This document shows, piece by piece, positions 5,512-14,901 of a DNA stretch of 37,878 nt. Source of the DNA: Caulobacter sp. AP07 (lineage in GTDB: Bacteria; Pseudomonadota; Alphaproteobacteria; Caulobacterales; Caulobacteraceae); the NCBI RefSeq assembly GCF_000281955.1, contig NZ_AKKF01000173.1:1-37878 (forward strand). Reading direction: 5' to 3'. How positions within the stretch are numbered: the stretch's first letter is position 1; every line of letters begins with the position of its first letter. The notes beneath the pieces are model-generated. The model was given only the letters and a program-made list of their open reading frames with translations, ran no database searches and was not told the origin of the DNA. A program made the position numbers and the translations under genes.

Positions 5512-8451
5512 ATGCCGCGTCGCAATCATTCACATCGCAATCTCATGTTCATGGGCGCCTCCGCGCTCGTCCTGTGCGGCGTCACGCCCGCCGTCGCGTT
5601 CGCCCAGGCCGCCGCGCCGGCGGCTCAGGCCGATACGGTCGAGGAGGTCGTGGTCACCGGCCAGCGCGCCGCCCTGCAATCGGCCCAGAAGCTGAAGCAG
5701 AACGCCGAGCAGCTGGTCGACTCGATCACGGCGACCGACATCGGCGCCCTGCCGGACCGCAGCGTCACCGAAGCCCTGCAGCGTGTCTCGGGCGTCACCA
5801 TCGGCCGCACGGCCGACGGTCGCGACGCCGACCGCATCTCGGTGGAAGGCAGCGGCGTCCAGGTCCGCGGCCTCAGCTGGGTCCGTGGCGAACTGAACGG
5901 CCGCGACAGCTTCTCGGCCAAGGCCGGCCGCACCCTGAGCTTCGAGGACGTGCCGCCCGAACTGATGTCCGGCGTGGACGTCTACAAGAACCCCTCGGCC
6001 GACATCATCGAAGGCGGCGTCGGCGGCACCGTGAACCTGCGCACCCGCCTGCCGTTCGACAGCAGCAAGCGGATCCTGGCCTATTCGGCCGACTCCAGCT
6101 GGGGCGACCTGTCCAAGAAGTGGGAGCCGAGCGGCTCGGTCCTCTACAGCAACCGCTGGGACACCAAGATCGGCGAGGTCGGCTTCCTGATCGACCTGTC
6201 GGATTCGAAGCTGAGCAGCCGCACCGACACCATCTCGGTCGACCCCTTCTTCGCCCGCACCAACACCCTGGTCCCCGGTAAGACGGTCTATGTCCCCGGC
6301 GGCTTCGGCTATCGCAGCCTGGACTTCGAGCGCGAACGCAAGGGCATCGCGGCCGCCCTGCAATGGCGCCCGAACGACCAGTGGGACGCCAGCCTGCAGT
6401 TCCTGCGCTCGTCGGCCTCGCAGGCCTCGACGGAACATGCGGTCGGCTTCAACCCCGGCTCGACGAACTGGCCCGCCACCGGCACGGATTTCACCTACGA
6501 CTCGAACGGTCACTTCATCAAGGGCACGCTGGCCCAAAGCCAGACCAGCAGGGACAGCCTGGGGTCCTCGACGATCGACACCCGGTATTCGGATCGCAGC
6601 TCGGTGACCTCCGACTACGCCCTGAACGTGAAGTACACGCCCAACGACAAGTGGGCGTTCAGCGGCGACATCCAGTACGTCTACGCCAAGACCAAGACGG
6701 TCGATAACACTGCGTTCAACGCGCTGGGCGCCGACGCCGCGCCGGCCAGCCTGGACCTCACCGGCAGCCTGCCGGTGATCACGATGAACAACAACACGGC
6801 CTTCACGTCCAACCCCGCCAACTACTATCTGATCGCGGCGATGGACCACCATGACCGCAACGAAGCGGCCCAGTGGGCCGAACGTTTCGACGGCGACTAC
6901 AGCTTCGACGACGGCGGCTGGCTGAAGTCGTTCCGCTTCGGCGTCCGCCACACCTTCCGCCAGGCCACGACCCGCGAAACCTCCTATCGCTGGGACACGG
7001 TCGCGCCGAGCTGGTCGGCCCCGTCGATCGACCAGATCGCCGGCTACCAGGGCTATTACGGCCTCTACGAGTTCGACAACTACTTCCGCGGCAAGGCGCA
7101 CCTGCCCGCGACCTTCGTCATGCCGAGCGCGGCCTTCGTGAACAACTACGGCGAGACGTCGCTCGTGCTCTCCAGGATCGCCCAGGCGAACGGCGGCAGC
7201 TGGCGTCCGTTCAACGGCGACTTCGAAGACCAGACGCAGTTCGGCGGCAAGGGCAGCACCAACCACCAGAAGGAAGAAACCCTGGCGGCCTACGGCATGC
7301 TGCGGTTTGGCCATGACATCTCGCTGTGGGGTGACCAGCGCGAGATCGACGGCAACCTCGGCCTTCGCGTCGTCAAGACCGAAAGCCAGAGCCTGGGCCT
7401 GCAGGTGTTCACGCCGAACACCAGCAGCCCCGCCATCCCGGCCGCCGACCAGGCGTTCTCGAACGGCGCCAAGAGCCCCTACAAGGGCGGTCGCGACTAT
7501 GTGAACATCCTGCCCAGCCTGAACGTGCGCCTGAAGATCACGCCGGACATGTTCATCCGCTTCGCGGCGGCCAAGGCCATTGTCCGTCCGGACTTCCAGC
7601 AACTTCAGCCGAACTACTCGATCACGGCCACCAACGGCTTCATCACCGGCGGCGCCTGCTCGAACACCATCCCGGGCGGCTCCCAGGCCAACTGCGTCTA
7701 CCAGTACACGGCCAATGCCGGTAACCCGGACCTGAAACCGACCCGTTCGACCCAGTTCGACCTGTCGTACGAGTGGTACTTCAACTCGACCGGCAGCGTG
7801 ACGGCGACGGCGTTCTACAAGGACATCTACAACTTCGTCACCAACGGCTCGACCAGCCTCAACTTCACCAACAACGGCGTGACCCGCTCCGTTCAGGTGG
7901 TCCAGCCGTACAACGCCGGTCACGGCAAGATCAAAGGCTTCGAAGTCGCCTACCAGCAGTACTACGACTTCCTGCCGGGTGTTCTGCGCGGCCTGGGCGC
8001 GCAAGCCAACTTCACCTATGTCGACAGCGAGGGCTCGCGTAACGCCGCGTCCAACCCGTACGACTCCAACCAGGTCGGCAACATCCGGACCAATGGCGAC
8101 GAGCTGCCGCTCGAGGGCCTGTCCAAGAAGAGCTACAACGTCGCGGCGCTGTACGACCTGGGCAAGGTCTCGGCTCGCCTGGCCTACAACTGGCGCGAAC
8201 GCTACCTGCTGACCACCACGGCCGCGAACATCAACATCCCGGCCTGGTACGACGACTACGGTCAGCTGGACGGTTCGGTGTTCTACACCGTCAACGACGC
8301 GCTGAAGATCGGCTTCCAGGCGGCGAACCTGACCAACACCCGGACCAAGATCCTGGTCAGCTATCCCGGCAAGCCCGAGGAAGGCCTGACGGCGCACAAC
8401 TGGGTCGTCGCCGACCGCCGCTACTCGATCGTGCTCCGCGGCACGTTCTAG
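5512..8451 (+). CDS. TonB-dependent outer-membrane receptor, probable xyloglucan-oligosaccharide importer
   Basis: The 979-residue protein has an N-terminal signal peptide (hydrophobic core FMGASALVLCGVTPAVAFA) and a TonB box around residues 42-49 (TVEEVVVTG). A plug domain (about 55-170, with DRSVTEALQRVSGV and GGVGGTVNLRT) precedes a beta-barrel that ends in the usual terminal aromatic (YSIVLRGTF). It belongs to the large TonB receptors that proteobacteria use for carbohydrates in place of SusC/SusD. GGGGGAAGGAAACCGC precedes the ATG. The gene is alone between two operator-like sites and a strong terminator, divergent from the galactonate operon and followed by a halogenase homologue and xyloglucan side-chain enzymes. 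Import of xyloglucan oligosaccharides is inferred from that context; the sequence itself does not prove the ligand. Confidence 0.9.
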   Translation: MPRRNHSHRNLMFMGASALVLCGVTPAVAFAQAAAPAAQADTVEEVVVTGQRAALQSAQKLKQNAEQLVDSITATDIGALPDRSVTEALQRVSGVTIGRTADGRDADRISVEGSGVQVRGLSWVRGELNGRDSFSAKAGRTLSFEDVPPELMSGVDVYKNPSADIIEGGVGGTVNLRTRLPFDSSKRILAYSADSSWGDLSKKWEPSGSVLYSNRWDTKIGEVGFLIDLSDSKLSSRTDTISVDPFFARTNTLVPGKTVYVPGGFGYRSLDFERERKGIAAALQWRPNDQWDASLQFLRSSASQASTEHAVGFNPGSTNWPATGTDFTYDSNGHFIKGTLAQSQTSRDSLGSSTIDTRYSDRSSVTSDYALNVKYTPNDKWAFSGDIQYVYAKTKTVDNTAFNALGADAAPASLDLTGSLPVITMNNNTAFTSNPANYYLIAAMDHHDRNEAAQWAERFDGDYSFDDGGWLKSFRFGVRHTFRQATTRETSYRWDTVAPSWSAPSIDQIAGYQGYYGLYEFDNYFRGKAHLPATFVMPSAAFVNNYGETSLVLSRIAQANGGSWRPFNGDFEDQTQFGGKGSTNHQKEETLAAYGMLRFGHDISLWGDQREIDGNLGLRVVKTESQSLGLQVFTPNTSSPAIPAADQAFSNGAKSPYKGGRDYVNILPSLNVRLKITPDMFIRFAAAKAIVRPDFQQLQPNYSITATNGFITGGACSNTIPGGSQANCVYQYTANAGNPDLKPTRSTQFDLSYEWYFNSTGSVTATAFYKDIYNFVTNGSTSLNFTNNGVTRSVQVVQPYNAGHGKIKGFEVAYQQYYDFLPGVLRGLGAQANFTYVDSEGSRNAASNPYDSNQVGNIRTNGDELPLEGLSKKSYNVAALYDLGKVSARLAYNWRERYLLTTTAANINIPAWYDDYGQLDGSVFYTVNDALKIGFQAANLTNTRTKILVSYPGKPEEGLTAHNWVVADRRYSIVLRGTF

Positions 8452-8476
8452 GATCGCGTCCGCGAGACCCTGAACA

Positions 8477-8526
8477 GGCCCCCGTCCCGTCCCGGCCCAA
8501 ACCGGGTCGGGACGGGGGCTTTTTTA
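8477..8526 (+). terminator. Strong rho-independent terminator after the TonB receptor
   Basis: A 17-base stem (CCCCCGTCCCGTCCCGG against CCGGGTCGGGACGGGGG, one mismatch) with a six-base loop is followed by CTTTTTTA. It is 25 bases past the receptor stop. It should uncouple the highly expressed receptor from the downstream halogenase gene. Confidence 0.9.
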
Positions 8527-8591
8527 TTCGTCGCGCCGGCTGGAGAAGCCGCTAGCCTGTGCGTGCGAGCCAACGACGGAAAATCCGCGTC

Positions 8592-10103
8592 ATGACCGAG
8601 CCGTCTCCCTTCAAATTCGTCATCGTCGGCGGGGGCACCGCCGGCTGGATGGCCGCCGCCGCGCTCGCCCACGCGTTCAAGGGCCGGGTCGCCGAGATCG
8701 AGCTGGTCGAGTCCGACGAGATCGGCACGGTCGGCGTCGGCGAGGCCACCATCCCGCCCATCCAGTTCCTCAACAGCCTGCTGGGCATCGACGAGATCGA
8801 GTTCATCAAGAAGACCCAGGCGACCTTCAAGCTGGGCATCGAGTTCCGCGACTGGAAACAGCTGGGCCACAGCTATCTGCATCCGTTCGGCCCCATCGGC
8901 GTGCCGATCGAGGGCGTGGGCTTCCACCACTATTGGCGGCGGCTGCGCGAGCAGGGCGACACCCGCGGCATCTGCGACTATTCGATGTCGGCGGTCGCCG
9001 CCGCGAAGGGCAAGTTCGTCATCGCGCCGCGCGAGCTGCCGCCCGGCGTGCCGCCGCTGGCCTACGCTTATCACTTCGACGCCGGCCTCTACGCCCGCTT
9101 CCTGCGCGAGTACGCCGAGACGCGCGGCGTCAAGCGGACCGAGGGCAAGATCGTCGAGGTCAAGCAGCGGGCTTCGGACGGCTTCATCGAGGCGGTCGAA
9201 CTGGAGGGCGGCAAGCGGATCGAGGGCGACTTCTTCGTGGACTGCTCGGGCTTCCGCGGGCTGCTGATCGAGCAGACCCTGAAGACCGGCTATGAGGATT
9301 GGAACCACTGGCTGCCCTGTGACCGGGCGCTGGCTGTGCCCTGCGACAGCGTCATGCCGCTGACGCCCTACACGCGCGCGACCGCCCGCACGGCCGGCTG
9401 GCAGTGGCGCATCCCGCTGCAGCACCGCATCGGCAACGGCTATGTCTATTCCAGCCCGTTCATCAGCGACGACGAGGCGGCCGCCACCCTGATGGCCAAT
9501 CTGGACGGCGCGCCGCGCGCCGAGCCGCGGCTGCTGCGGTTCACGGCCGGTCGCCGCAAGCAGGCCTGGAACAAGAACGTCGTGGCCCTGGGCCTGGCCA
9601 GCGGCTTCATGGAGCCGCTGGAGTCGACCAGCATCCACCTGATCCAGACGGGGGTGATGCGCCTGATCGCCCTGCTGCCGACGCGCAACCACGACCCGGC
9701 GACGGTCGAGGAATACAATCGCCTGTCGAAGATCGAATACGAGCAGATCCGCGACTTCATCATCCTGCACTACCGGGCTACCGAGCGGGACGATTCCGAA
9801 CTGTGGCGCTATTGCCGGCGCATGGCGCTGCCCGACAGCCTGACCCACAAGATCGAGCTGTTCCGCGAACGCGGCAAGGTGGCCCGCTACGAAGAGCAAT
9901 TGTTCGCCGAGCCCAGCTGGATCGCCGTCTTCCTGGGGCAGGGCGTCGTGCCGCGCGACCATGACCGCCTGGCCGACGTGCCGCCGATCGCCGACGTCGA
10001 GCGCGCGCTGTTCAACATTCGCGACAAGATCACGCATATCGCCGACCGGCTGATGACGCACGACGAGTTCATCGCGCGGCACTGCAAGGCCGATCCGATC
10101 TAG
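8592..10103 (+). CDS. Flavin-dependent halogenase homologue ('tryptophan halogenase' family)
   Basis: The 503-residue cytoplasmic flavoprotein has the FAD-binding motif [13 protein letters not shown] at the N-terminus and the flavin-halogenase signature GWQWRIP (Trp270-Pro275). It also has the lysine that would carry the haloamine (FKLGIEF, about Lys80, aligned with Lys79 of PrnA) and EPLESTS (Glu344, aligned with Glu346 of PrnA). Every residue expected for an active halogenase is therefore visible. Relatives beside TonB receptors in Caulobacterales and Xanthomonadales include enzymes reported to brominate indoles, yet their natural substrate is unknown. The ATG at 8592 has only a weak ribosome site; a GTG at 8559 behind GGAGAAG would add 11 residues. 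The gene has its own leader after the receptor terminator and precedes GH35. Confidence 0.85.
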   Translation: MTEPSPFKFVIVGGGTAGWMAAAALAHAFKGRVAEIELVESDEIGTVGVGEATIPPIQFLNSLLGIDEIEFIKKTQATFKLGIEFRDWKQLGHSYLHPFGPIGVPIEGVGFHHYWRRLREQGDTRGICDYSMSAVAAAKGKFVIAPRELPPGVPPLAYAYHFDAGLYARFLREYAETRGVKRTEGKIVEVKQRASDGFIEAVELEGGKRIEGDFFVDCSGFRGLLIEQTLKTGYEDWNHWLPCDRALAVPCDSVMPLTPYTRATARTAGWQWRIPLQHRIGNGYVYSSPFISDDEAAATLMANLDGAPRAEPRLLRFTAGRRKQAWNKNVVALGLASGFMEPLESTSIHLIQTGVMRLIALLPTRNHDPATVEEYNRLSKIEYEQIRDFIILHYRATERDDSELWRYCRRMALPDSLTHKIELFRERGKVARYEEQLFAEPSWIAVFLGQGVVPRDHDRLADVPPIADVERALFNIRDKITHIADRLMTHDEFIARHCKADPI

Positions 10104-10135
10104 CGGGGAGGGCGGGAGGATTTGGCCTTCTCGTC

Positions 10136-10162
10136 TTGCCAGCGAATTATCGTACTTATACT
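10136..10162 (+). promoter_or_regulatory. Candidate promoter of the GH35-GH31 operon
   Basis: TTGCCA and TATACT are separated by 15 bases. The -10 ends three bases before the motif-A operator at 10165, so a bound repressor would cover the transcription start. The spacer is shorter than usual. The position fits well with the TTG start of GH35 at 10234. Confidence 0.45.
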
Positions 10163-10164
10163 AA

Positions 10165-10178
10165 TGATAGCGGTAACA
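10165..10178. promoter_or_regulatory. LacI-type operator (motif A) at the GH35 promoter
   Basis: TGATAGCGGTAACA differs from the perfect palindrome at 5369 in two positions and keeps the central CG. It sits just downstream of a candidate -10 box and 56 bases before the GH35 start. This links the side-chain glycosidases to the TonB receptor and the galactonate operon. Confidence 0.62.
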
Positions 10179-10233
10179 GATGTCGTCGCGACGAGGTGCG
10201 CCTCCGGAACGACGGCCAAGTGGGAGGCGGCCT

Positions 10234-11898
10234 TTGCGAATCCAGGATAAAGCGCGACCGGAACAGGTCCGGCCCTTGGCGCTGATCGCGACGCTGCTGG
10301 CCGCCACCGTCCTGGCCGGCACGGCGGCTCCCGCGCCGGCGCTCGCCGCCGACCTGCCCCGGCTGGTCGCCAAGGACGGCCGCCACGCCCTGCTGGTCGA
10401 CGGCGCGCCGTTCCTGATGCTGGGCATGCAGGTCAACAATTCCAGCAACTATCCGTCGCAGATGCCCAAGGTCTGGCCCGCCGCCAAGGCCCTGCACGTC
10501 AACACCCTCGAGGTTCCGATCGCCTGGGAGCAGATCGAACCGGTCGAGGGCCAGTTCGACTTTTCCTATCTCGACCTGCTGCTCAAGCAGGCCCGCGACA
10601 ACGACGTGAAGCTGGTGATCCTGTGGTTCGGGACCTGGAAGAACAACGGCCCGGCCTACGCCCCCGAATGGGTCAAGCTGGACAACAAGCGCTTCCCGCG
10701 GGTGATCAACGCCAAGGGTGAGGTCAAGAACTCGCTGTCGCCGCACTTCCCGGCCACGCTGGAGGCCGACAGGAAGGCCTTCGTGCAGTTGATGCGCCAC
10801 CTGAAGGCCGCCGACCCGGACCACACCGTGATCATGGTCCAGCCCGAGAACGAGACAGGGACCTACAGCGCGGTCCGCGACTATTCCCCCACGGCCCAGA
10901 AGCTGTTCGAAGGGCCCGTGCCGGCGCAGCTGGTCAAGGCCATGGGCAAGAAGCCGGGGACCTGGAGCCAGGTGTTCGGCAAGGACGCCGACGAATATTT
11001 CCACGCCTGGTCCATCGGCCGTTTCGTCAATGAGGTCGCCGCCGCCGGCAAGCGCGAACTGCCGCTGCCGATGTACGTCAACGCCGCCCTGCGCGACCCC
11101 CTCAACTGGCAGGACCCGTTCACCTATTCGTCGGGCGGCCCGACCTGGAACGTGCTCGACGTCTGGAAGGCCGCCGCCCCGTCGATCGACGCCATCGCCC
11201 CCGACATCTACATGCGCGAGAGCGTCAGTGTCCGGAAGACGCTGGAGCAGTACGGCCGCCCGGACAACGCGCTGTTCGTGCCCGAGATCGGCAGCGACAA
11301 GGGCTATGCCCGCCACGTCTACGACGTGCTCGGCCATCACGGCGTCGGCTTCTCGCCGTTCGGCCTGGACCAGACCGGCTATTCCAACTACCCGCTCGGC
11401 GCCAAGACGGTGGACGCCCAGGCGCTGGAGAACTTCGCGGTCCACTACCGCCTGCTGGCCCCGATGGCCCGCGAATGGGCGAAGCTGTCCTACGAGGGCG
11501 ACGTCTGGGGCGTCGGCGAGGCCGACGACCGCAAGGCCGAGACCCTGAAGCTGGGCGAGCGCTGGACGGCCACCGTCTCCTACGGCGAATGGCAGTTCGG
11601 TTCGATCGACCAGCCGTGGATGGGCAAGGCCGAGAAGCAGCCCAACCGCGAGGTCCCCGACGGCGGCGCCCTGATCGCCCGGCTGTCGCCGAACGAGTTC
11701 CTGGTCACCGGCTACCGGGCCCGCGTCATCTTCGGCTCGGCCAAGGGCGAGCGGATGATGATGGCCCGGGTCGAGGAAGGCCATTTCGAGAACGGCCAGT
11801 GGGTGTTCGACCGCCTGTGGAACGGCGACCAGACCGACTACGGCCTGAACCTGACGACCCTGCCGCAGATTCTGAAGGTCAAGCTGGCCACCTACTGA
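10234..11898 (+). CDS. GH35 beta-galactosidase with DUF5597-type C-terminal domain, xyloglucan-type
   Basis: This exported beta-galactosidase is 554 residues long. A signal peptide (hydrophobic run LALIATLLAATVLAGTAAPA, cleavage near ALAA-D) is followed by a GH35 TIM barrel with acid/base Glu207 in QPENETG and nucleophile Glu351 in FVPEIGSD. A C-terminal beta domain of the DUF5597 kind ends the protein. The architecture and residue numbers are within two of those I recall for Bgl35A of Cellvibrio japonicus (Glu205, Glu349), which removes galactose from xyloglucan oligosaccharides. I chose the TTG at 10234 because GGGAGG lies six bases upstream. The ATG at 10180 lies against the operator and adds an implausible arginine-rich leader. 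The galactose would feed the symporter and dgo genes. GH31 follows after 95 bases. Confidence 0.9.
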   Translation: MRIQDKARPEQVRPLALIATLLAATVLAGTAAPAPALAADLPRLVAKDGRHALLVDGAPFLMLGMQVNNSSNYPSQMPKVWPAAKALHVNTLEVPIAWEQIEPVEGQFDFSYLDLLLKQARDNDVKLVILWFGTWKNNGPAYAPEWVKLDNKRFPRVINAKGEVKNSLSPHFPATLEADRKAFVQLMRHLKAADPDHTVIMVQPENETGTYSAVRDYSPTAQKLFEGPVPAQLVKAMGKKPGTWSQVFGKDADEYFHAWSIGRFVNEVAAAGKRELPLPMYVNAALRDPLNWQDPFTYSSGGPTWNVLDVWKAAAPSIDAIAPDIYMRESVSVRKTLEQYGRPDNALFVPEIGSDKGYARHVYDVLGHHGVGFSPFGLDQTGYSNYPLGAKTVDAQALENFAVHYRLLAPMAREWAKLSYEGDVWGVGEADDRKAETLKLGERWTATVSYGEWQFGSIDQPWMGKAEKQPNREVPDGGALIARLSPNEFLVTGYRARVIFGSAKGERMMMARVEEGHFENGQWVFDRLWNGDQTDYGLNLTTLPQILKVKLATY

Positions 11899-11993
11899 AC
11901 CGAACTTTCATCCATCCCCACCCGTTTCCCGGCCCTCGCCGGAGAGGCGGAACGGCGCCGATAACAAGACCCACTGATGGGGGAGCAGACCCG

Positions 11994-14837
11994 ATGCGCA
12001 TCCATGCGAAACCCGCCGGCCTGATGACCGGCCTCGCCCTGGCCCTGCTGGCCTCGACCAGCGCCTTCGCCCTGGACGGGGCGTTCGAGAAGACCGCCGA
12101 CGGGGTGATCGTCACCCCGGCCTCGGGCCCGGCCAGGAAGGTCCGGCTGCAGGTGATGAACGACCGCATCATCCACGTCACCGCCACGCCGACCGACAGC
12201 CTGGACACGCCCCCCAGCCTGATGGTCACGGCCAAGCCGAGCGGCGCGTTCACGGTCGAGGAAGCGGCCGGCAAGATCGTGGTCAAGGCCGGCAAGGCCT
12301 CGGCCGAGGTCTCGCTGGCCAACGGCCAGGTCAGCTTCCGCGACGTGGCCGGCAAGCTGGTCCTGGCCGAAAACGGCCGACGCCCGTTCAAGGCCGAAAC
12401 CATCGACGGCAAGACCTTCTACGGCGTCAGCCAGCAATTCAATCCGGGCACGGACGAAGCCTTCTACGGCCTGGGCCAGCACCAGAACGGCCAGATGAAC
12501 TACAACGGCCAGGACGTCGAACTGGCCCAGTACAACCGCGACATCGCCGTGCCGTTCGTGCTGTCCACCCGCAACTACGGCCTGCTGTGGGAAAACAACG
12601 GCATCACCCGGTTCGGCGACCCGACGCCCTATGACGTCGCCTCGCGCGACCTGAAGATCTTCGACGCGGCCGGCCAGGCCGGCGGCTTCACGGCCAGGTA
12701 CTACGTCAAGGGCGAGCTGAAGCTGACCCGGACCGAGAAGGACATCGACTACCGCTTCCTGAAGGACCTGCCCAACTGGCCGGCCGAGCTGACCGGCCCC
12801 GACAAGAAGCCGGTCAAGGGCGCCACCGTGGTCTGGGAAGGCTCGGTCGAACCCTCGGTCAGCGGCGTCCAGAAGTTCAAGCTCTACTCGTCCAGCTACG
12901 CCAAGGTCTATGTCGACGGAAAGCTGACGATCGATCGTTGGCGGCAGAACTGGAACCCATGGTTCCACAACTTCACCGCCCCGATGAAGGCCGGGACCCG
13001 CCACAAGATCCGCGTCGAGTGGGATCCCAACGACGGCTATATCGGCCTGCTGCACAACAATCCGATGCCGGCGGCCGACCAGAAGTCGCTGACCATGACC
13101 TCCGACGTCGCCCACGCGGTCGACTACTATTTCGTGGCCGGCGGCGACCTGGACCAGGTGGTCGGCGGCTATCGCGAACTGACCGGCAAGGCCGTGGCCC
13201 TGCCGCGCTGGGCCTACGGCTTCTGGCAGAGCCGTCAGCGCTACGAGACCCAGGACCAGATCGTCGGAGTGCTCAAGGAATACCGCGACCGCAAGCTGCC
13301 GATCGACAACGTGGTCATGGACTGGCGCTACTGGAAGGACGACGCCTGGGGCAGCCACAAGTTCGACGAGACCCGCTTCGCCGACCCCAAGAAGATGCTG
13401 GACGACATCCACGGGATGAACGGCCACTTCATGATCTCGATCTGGCCGAAGTTCTATCCGACCACGGATCACTTCAAGGAGCTCGACGCCAAGGGCTTCA
13501 TGTACAAGCGCAACATCGAACAGGGCGCGCTGGACTGGGTCGGCCCGGGCTATCTGAACTCGTTCTATGATCCCTATTCCAAGGCGGCGCGCGACATCTA
13601 CTGGCGCCAGGTCAAGGACAGCCTGAAGGGCTTCGGCGTCGACGCCTGGTGGATGGACAGCGACGAGCCGGACATGCACTCCAACCTCGATATCCCCGAG
13701 CGCACCCTGCGCATGGGCCCCACGGCGATCGGACCGGGCGCTGAGTTCTATAATTCCTATCCGCTGATCCACACCCAGGGCGTGTTCGAGGGCGAGCGCG
13801 AACTGAACCCCGACAAGCGCAGCTTCATCCTGTCGCGCTCGGGTTTTGGCGGCATCCAGCGCAACGGCGTCGCCCTGTGGAGCGGCGACGTGGTCGCGCG
13901 CTGGGACGATCTGAAGGACCAGATCTCGGCCGGCGTGAACCTGTCGATGTCGGGCGTGCCCAACTGGACCACCGACATCGGCGGCTTCTCGGTCGAGGAT
14001 CGCTACACCAACAAGGACCCGGTCCACTGGGCCGAGTGGCAGGAGCTGAACCTGCGCTGGTTCCAGTTCGGGGCCTTCAGCCCGCTGTTCCGCAGCCACG
14101 GCGAATTCCCGTACCGCGAGATCTACAACCTCGCCGACGCGGGGACCGACGTCTACAAGAGCCTAGCCTGGTACGACGAGCTCCGCTACCGGCTGATGCC
14201 CTATGTCTACACGCTGGCAGCGGATAGTTATCACCGCGACGGCAGCATGATGCGCGGCCTGGTGATGGACTTCCCGGCCGACAGGACCGCGCGCGAGGTC
14301 AACGACGAGTACCTGTTCGGCAAGGCGTTCCTGGTCGCCCCGGTGACCCGGTTCAAGGCCCGCTCGCGCGACGTCTACCTGCCGGCCGGCGCGTCCTGGT
14401 ACGACTTCGAGAGCGGCAAGGCCTTCAAGGGCGGCCAGACGATCAAGGCCGACGCGCCGCTGAACCGCATGCCGCTGTTCGTGCGGGCCGGCTCGATCGT
14501 GCCGACCACGGTGGTCCAGCAGTATGTCGGCGAAAAGCCCGACGCGCCGCTGACCGTGGTGGTCTATGCCGGCGCCGACGGCAAGTTCGAGCTCTACGAG
14601 GACGACGGCCTGAGCAATGGCTACGAGCGCGGCGCCTGGAGCCGCATCCCGATGAGCTTCGACAACGCCACCGGCCGCCTGACCATCGGCGCCCGCTCGG
14701 GCGGCTTCAAGGGCATGCTCGACACGCGGGTGATCAAGGTCCGCTTCATCGGCGGCGGCGCGCGGCCGGTCGACTTCGATGCGGTCGACGAGACCGTGGA
14801 GTACAGCGGCCGGCCGGTGGTGGTGACGCGGAAGTAG
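11994..14837 (+). CDS. GH31 alpha-xylosidase with PA14 insert
   Basis: This exported glycosidase (947 residues) would remove alpha-1,6-xylose from the non-reducing end of xyloglucan oligosaccharides. Domains in order: a signal peptide (LMTGLALALLASTSAFA), an N-terminal beta-sandwich, a PA14-like insert at about residues 273-362 (SSYAKVYVDG and HKIRVEWDPNDGYIGL), the GH31 barrel and C-terminal beta domains. The nucleophile is Asp555 in AWWMDSDEPD. The best acid/base candidate is Asp632 in WSGDV, and Asp661 in TTDIGGF is a conserved active-site aspartate. The PA14 insert is the feature that distinguishes Xyl31A of Cellvibrio, a xyloglucan-specific alpha-xylosidase. The ATG at 11994 follows GGGGGAG and starts a clear signal peptide; the frame stays open upstream only because of high GC. 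Confidence 0.92.
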   Translation: MRIHAKPAGLMTGLALALLASTSAFALDGAFEKTADGVIVTPASGPARKVRLQVMNDRIIHVTATPTDSLDTPPSLMVTAKPSGAFTVEEAAGKIVVKAGKASAEVSLANGQVSFRDVAGKLVLAENGRRPFKAETIDGKTFYGVSQQFNPGTDEAFYGLGQHQNGQMNYNGQDVELAQYNRDIAVPFVLSTRNYGLLWENNGITRFGDPTPYDVASRDLKIFDAAGQAGGFTARYYVKGELKLTRTEKDIDYRFLKDLPNWPAELTGPDKKPVKGATVVWEGSVEPSVSGVQKFKLYSSSYAKVYVDGKLTIDRWRQNWNPWFHNFTAPMKAGTRHKIRVEWDPNDGYIGLLHNNPMPAADQKSLTMTSDVAHAVDYYFVAGGDLDQVVGGYRELTGKAVALPRWAYGFWQSRQRYETQDQIVGVLKEYRDRKLPIDNVVMDWRYWKDDAWGSHKFDETRFADPKKMLDDIHGMNGHFMISIWPKFYPTTDHFKELDAKGFMYKRNIEQGALDWVGPGYLNSFYDPYSKAARDIYWRQVKDSLKGFGVDAWWMDSDEPDMHSNLDIPERTLRMGPTAIGPGAEFYNSYPLIHTQGVFEGERELNPDKRSFILSRSGFGGIQRNGVALWSGDVVARWDDLKDQISAGVNLSMSGVPNWTTDIGGFSVEDRYTNKDPVHWAEWQELNLRWFQFGAFSPLFRSHGEFPYREIYNLADAGTDVYKSLAWYDELRYRLMPYVYTLAADSYHRDGSMMRGLVMDFPADRTAREVNDEYLFGKAFLVAPVTRFKARSRDVYLPAGASWYDFESGKAFKGGQTIKADAPLNRMPLFVRAGSIVPTTVVQQYVGEKPDAPLTVVVYAGADGKFELYEDDGLSNGYERGAWSRIPMSFDNATGRLTIGARSGGFKGMLDTRVIKVRFIGGGARPVDFDAVDETVEYSGRPVVVTRK

Positions 14838-14858
14838 GCTCGCGATCGGGATATTTTA

Positions 14859-14888
14859 TTGGGGACGCGCGCATGCGCGTGTCCCCAA
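14859..14888. repeat. 30-base extragenic palindrome between convergent genes
   Basis: TTGGGGACGCGCGCA and TGCGCGTGTCCCCAA pair along their full length with one G-T wobble and no loop bases. It lies between the convergent GH31 and NTF2-like genes. There is no T run on either side, so it may act as a two-way transcription barrier or be a mobile palindromic element. It marks the end of the first xyloglucan block. Confidence 0.6.
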
Positions 14889-14901
14889 CTCCCGGGGCGG
14901 A

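Noticed and set aside
5530..8397. A 955-codon open frame antisense to the TonB receptor
   Set aside because: Its Val/Gly/Arg-rich translation has no domain, and the sense gene is certain.
8545..8558. Another possible motif-A operator before the halogenase gene
   Set aside because: AGAAGCCGCTAGCC matches at only about 8 of 14 positions, which is expected by chance.
11475..11993. In-frame extension upstream of the GH31 start
   Set aside because: It overlaps the 3' end of GH35 in another frame, has no homology-like features, and the ATG at 11994 has both a ribosome site and a signal peptide.
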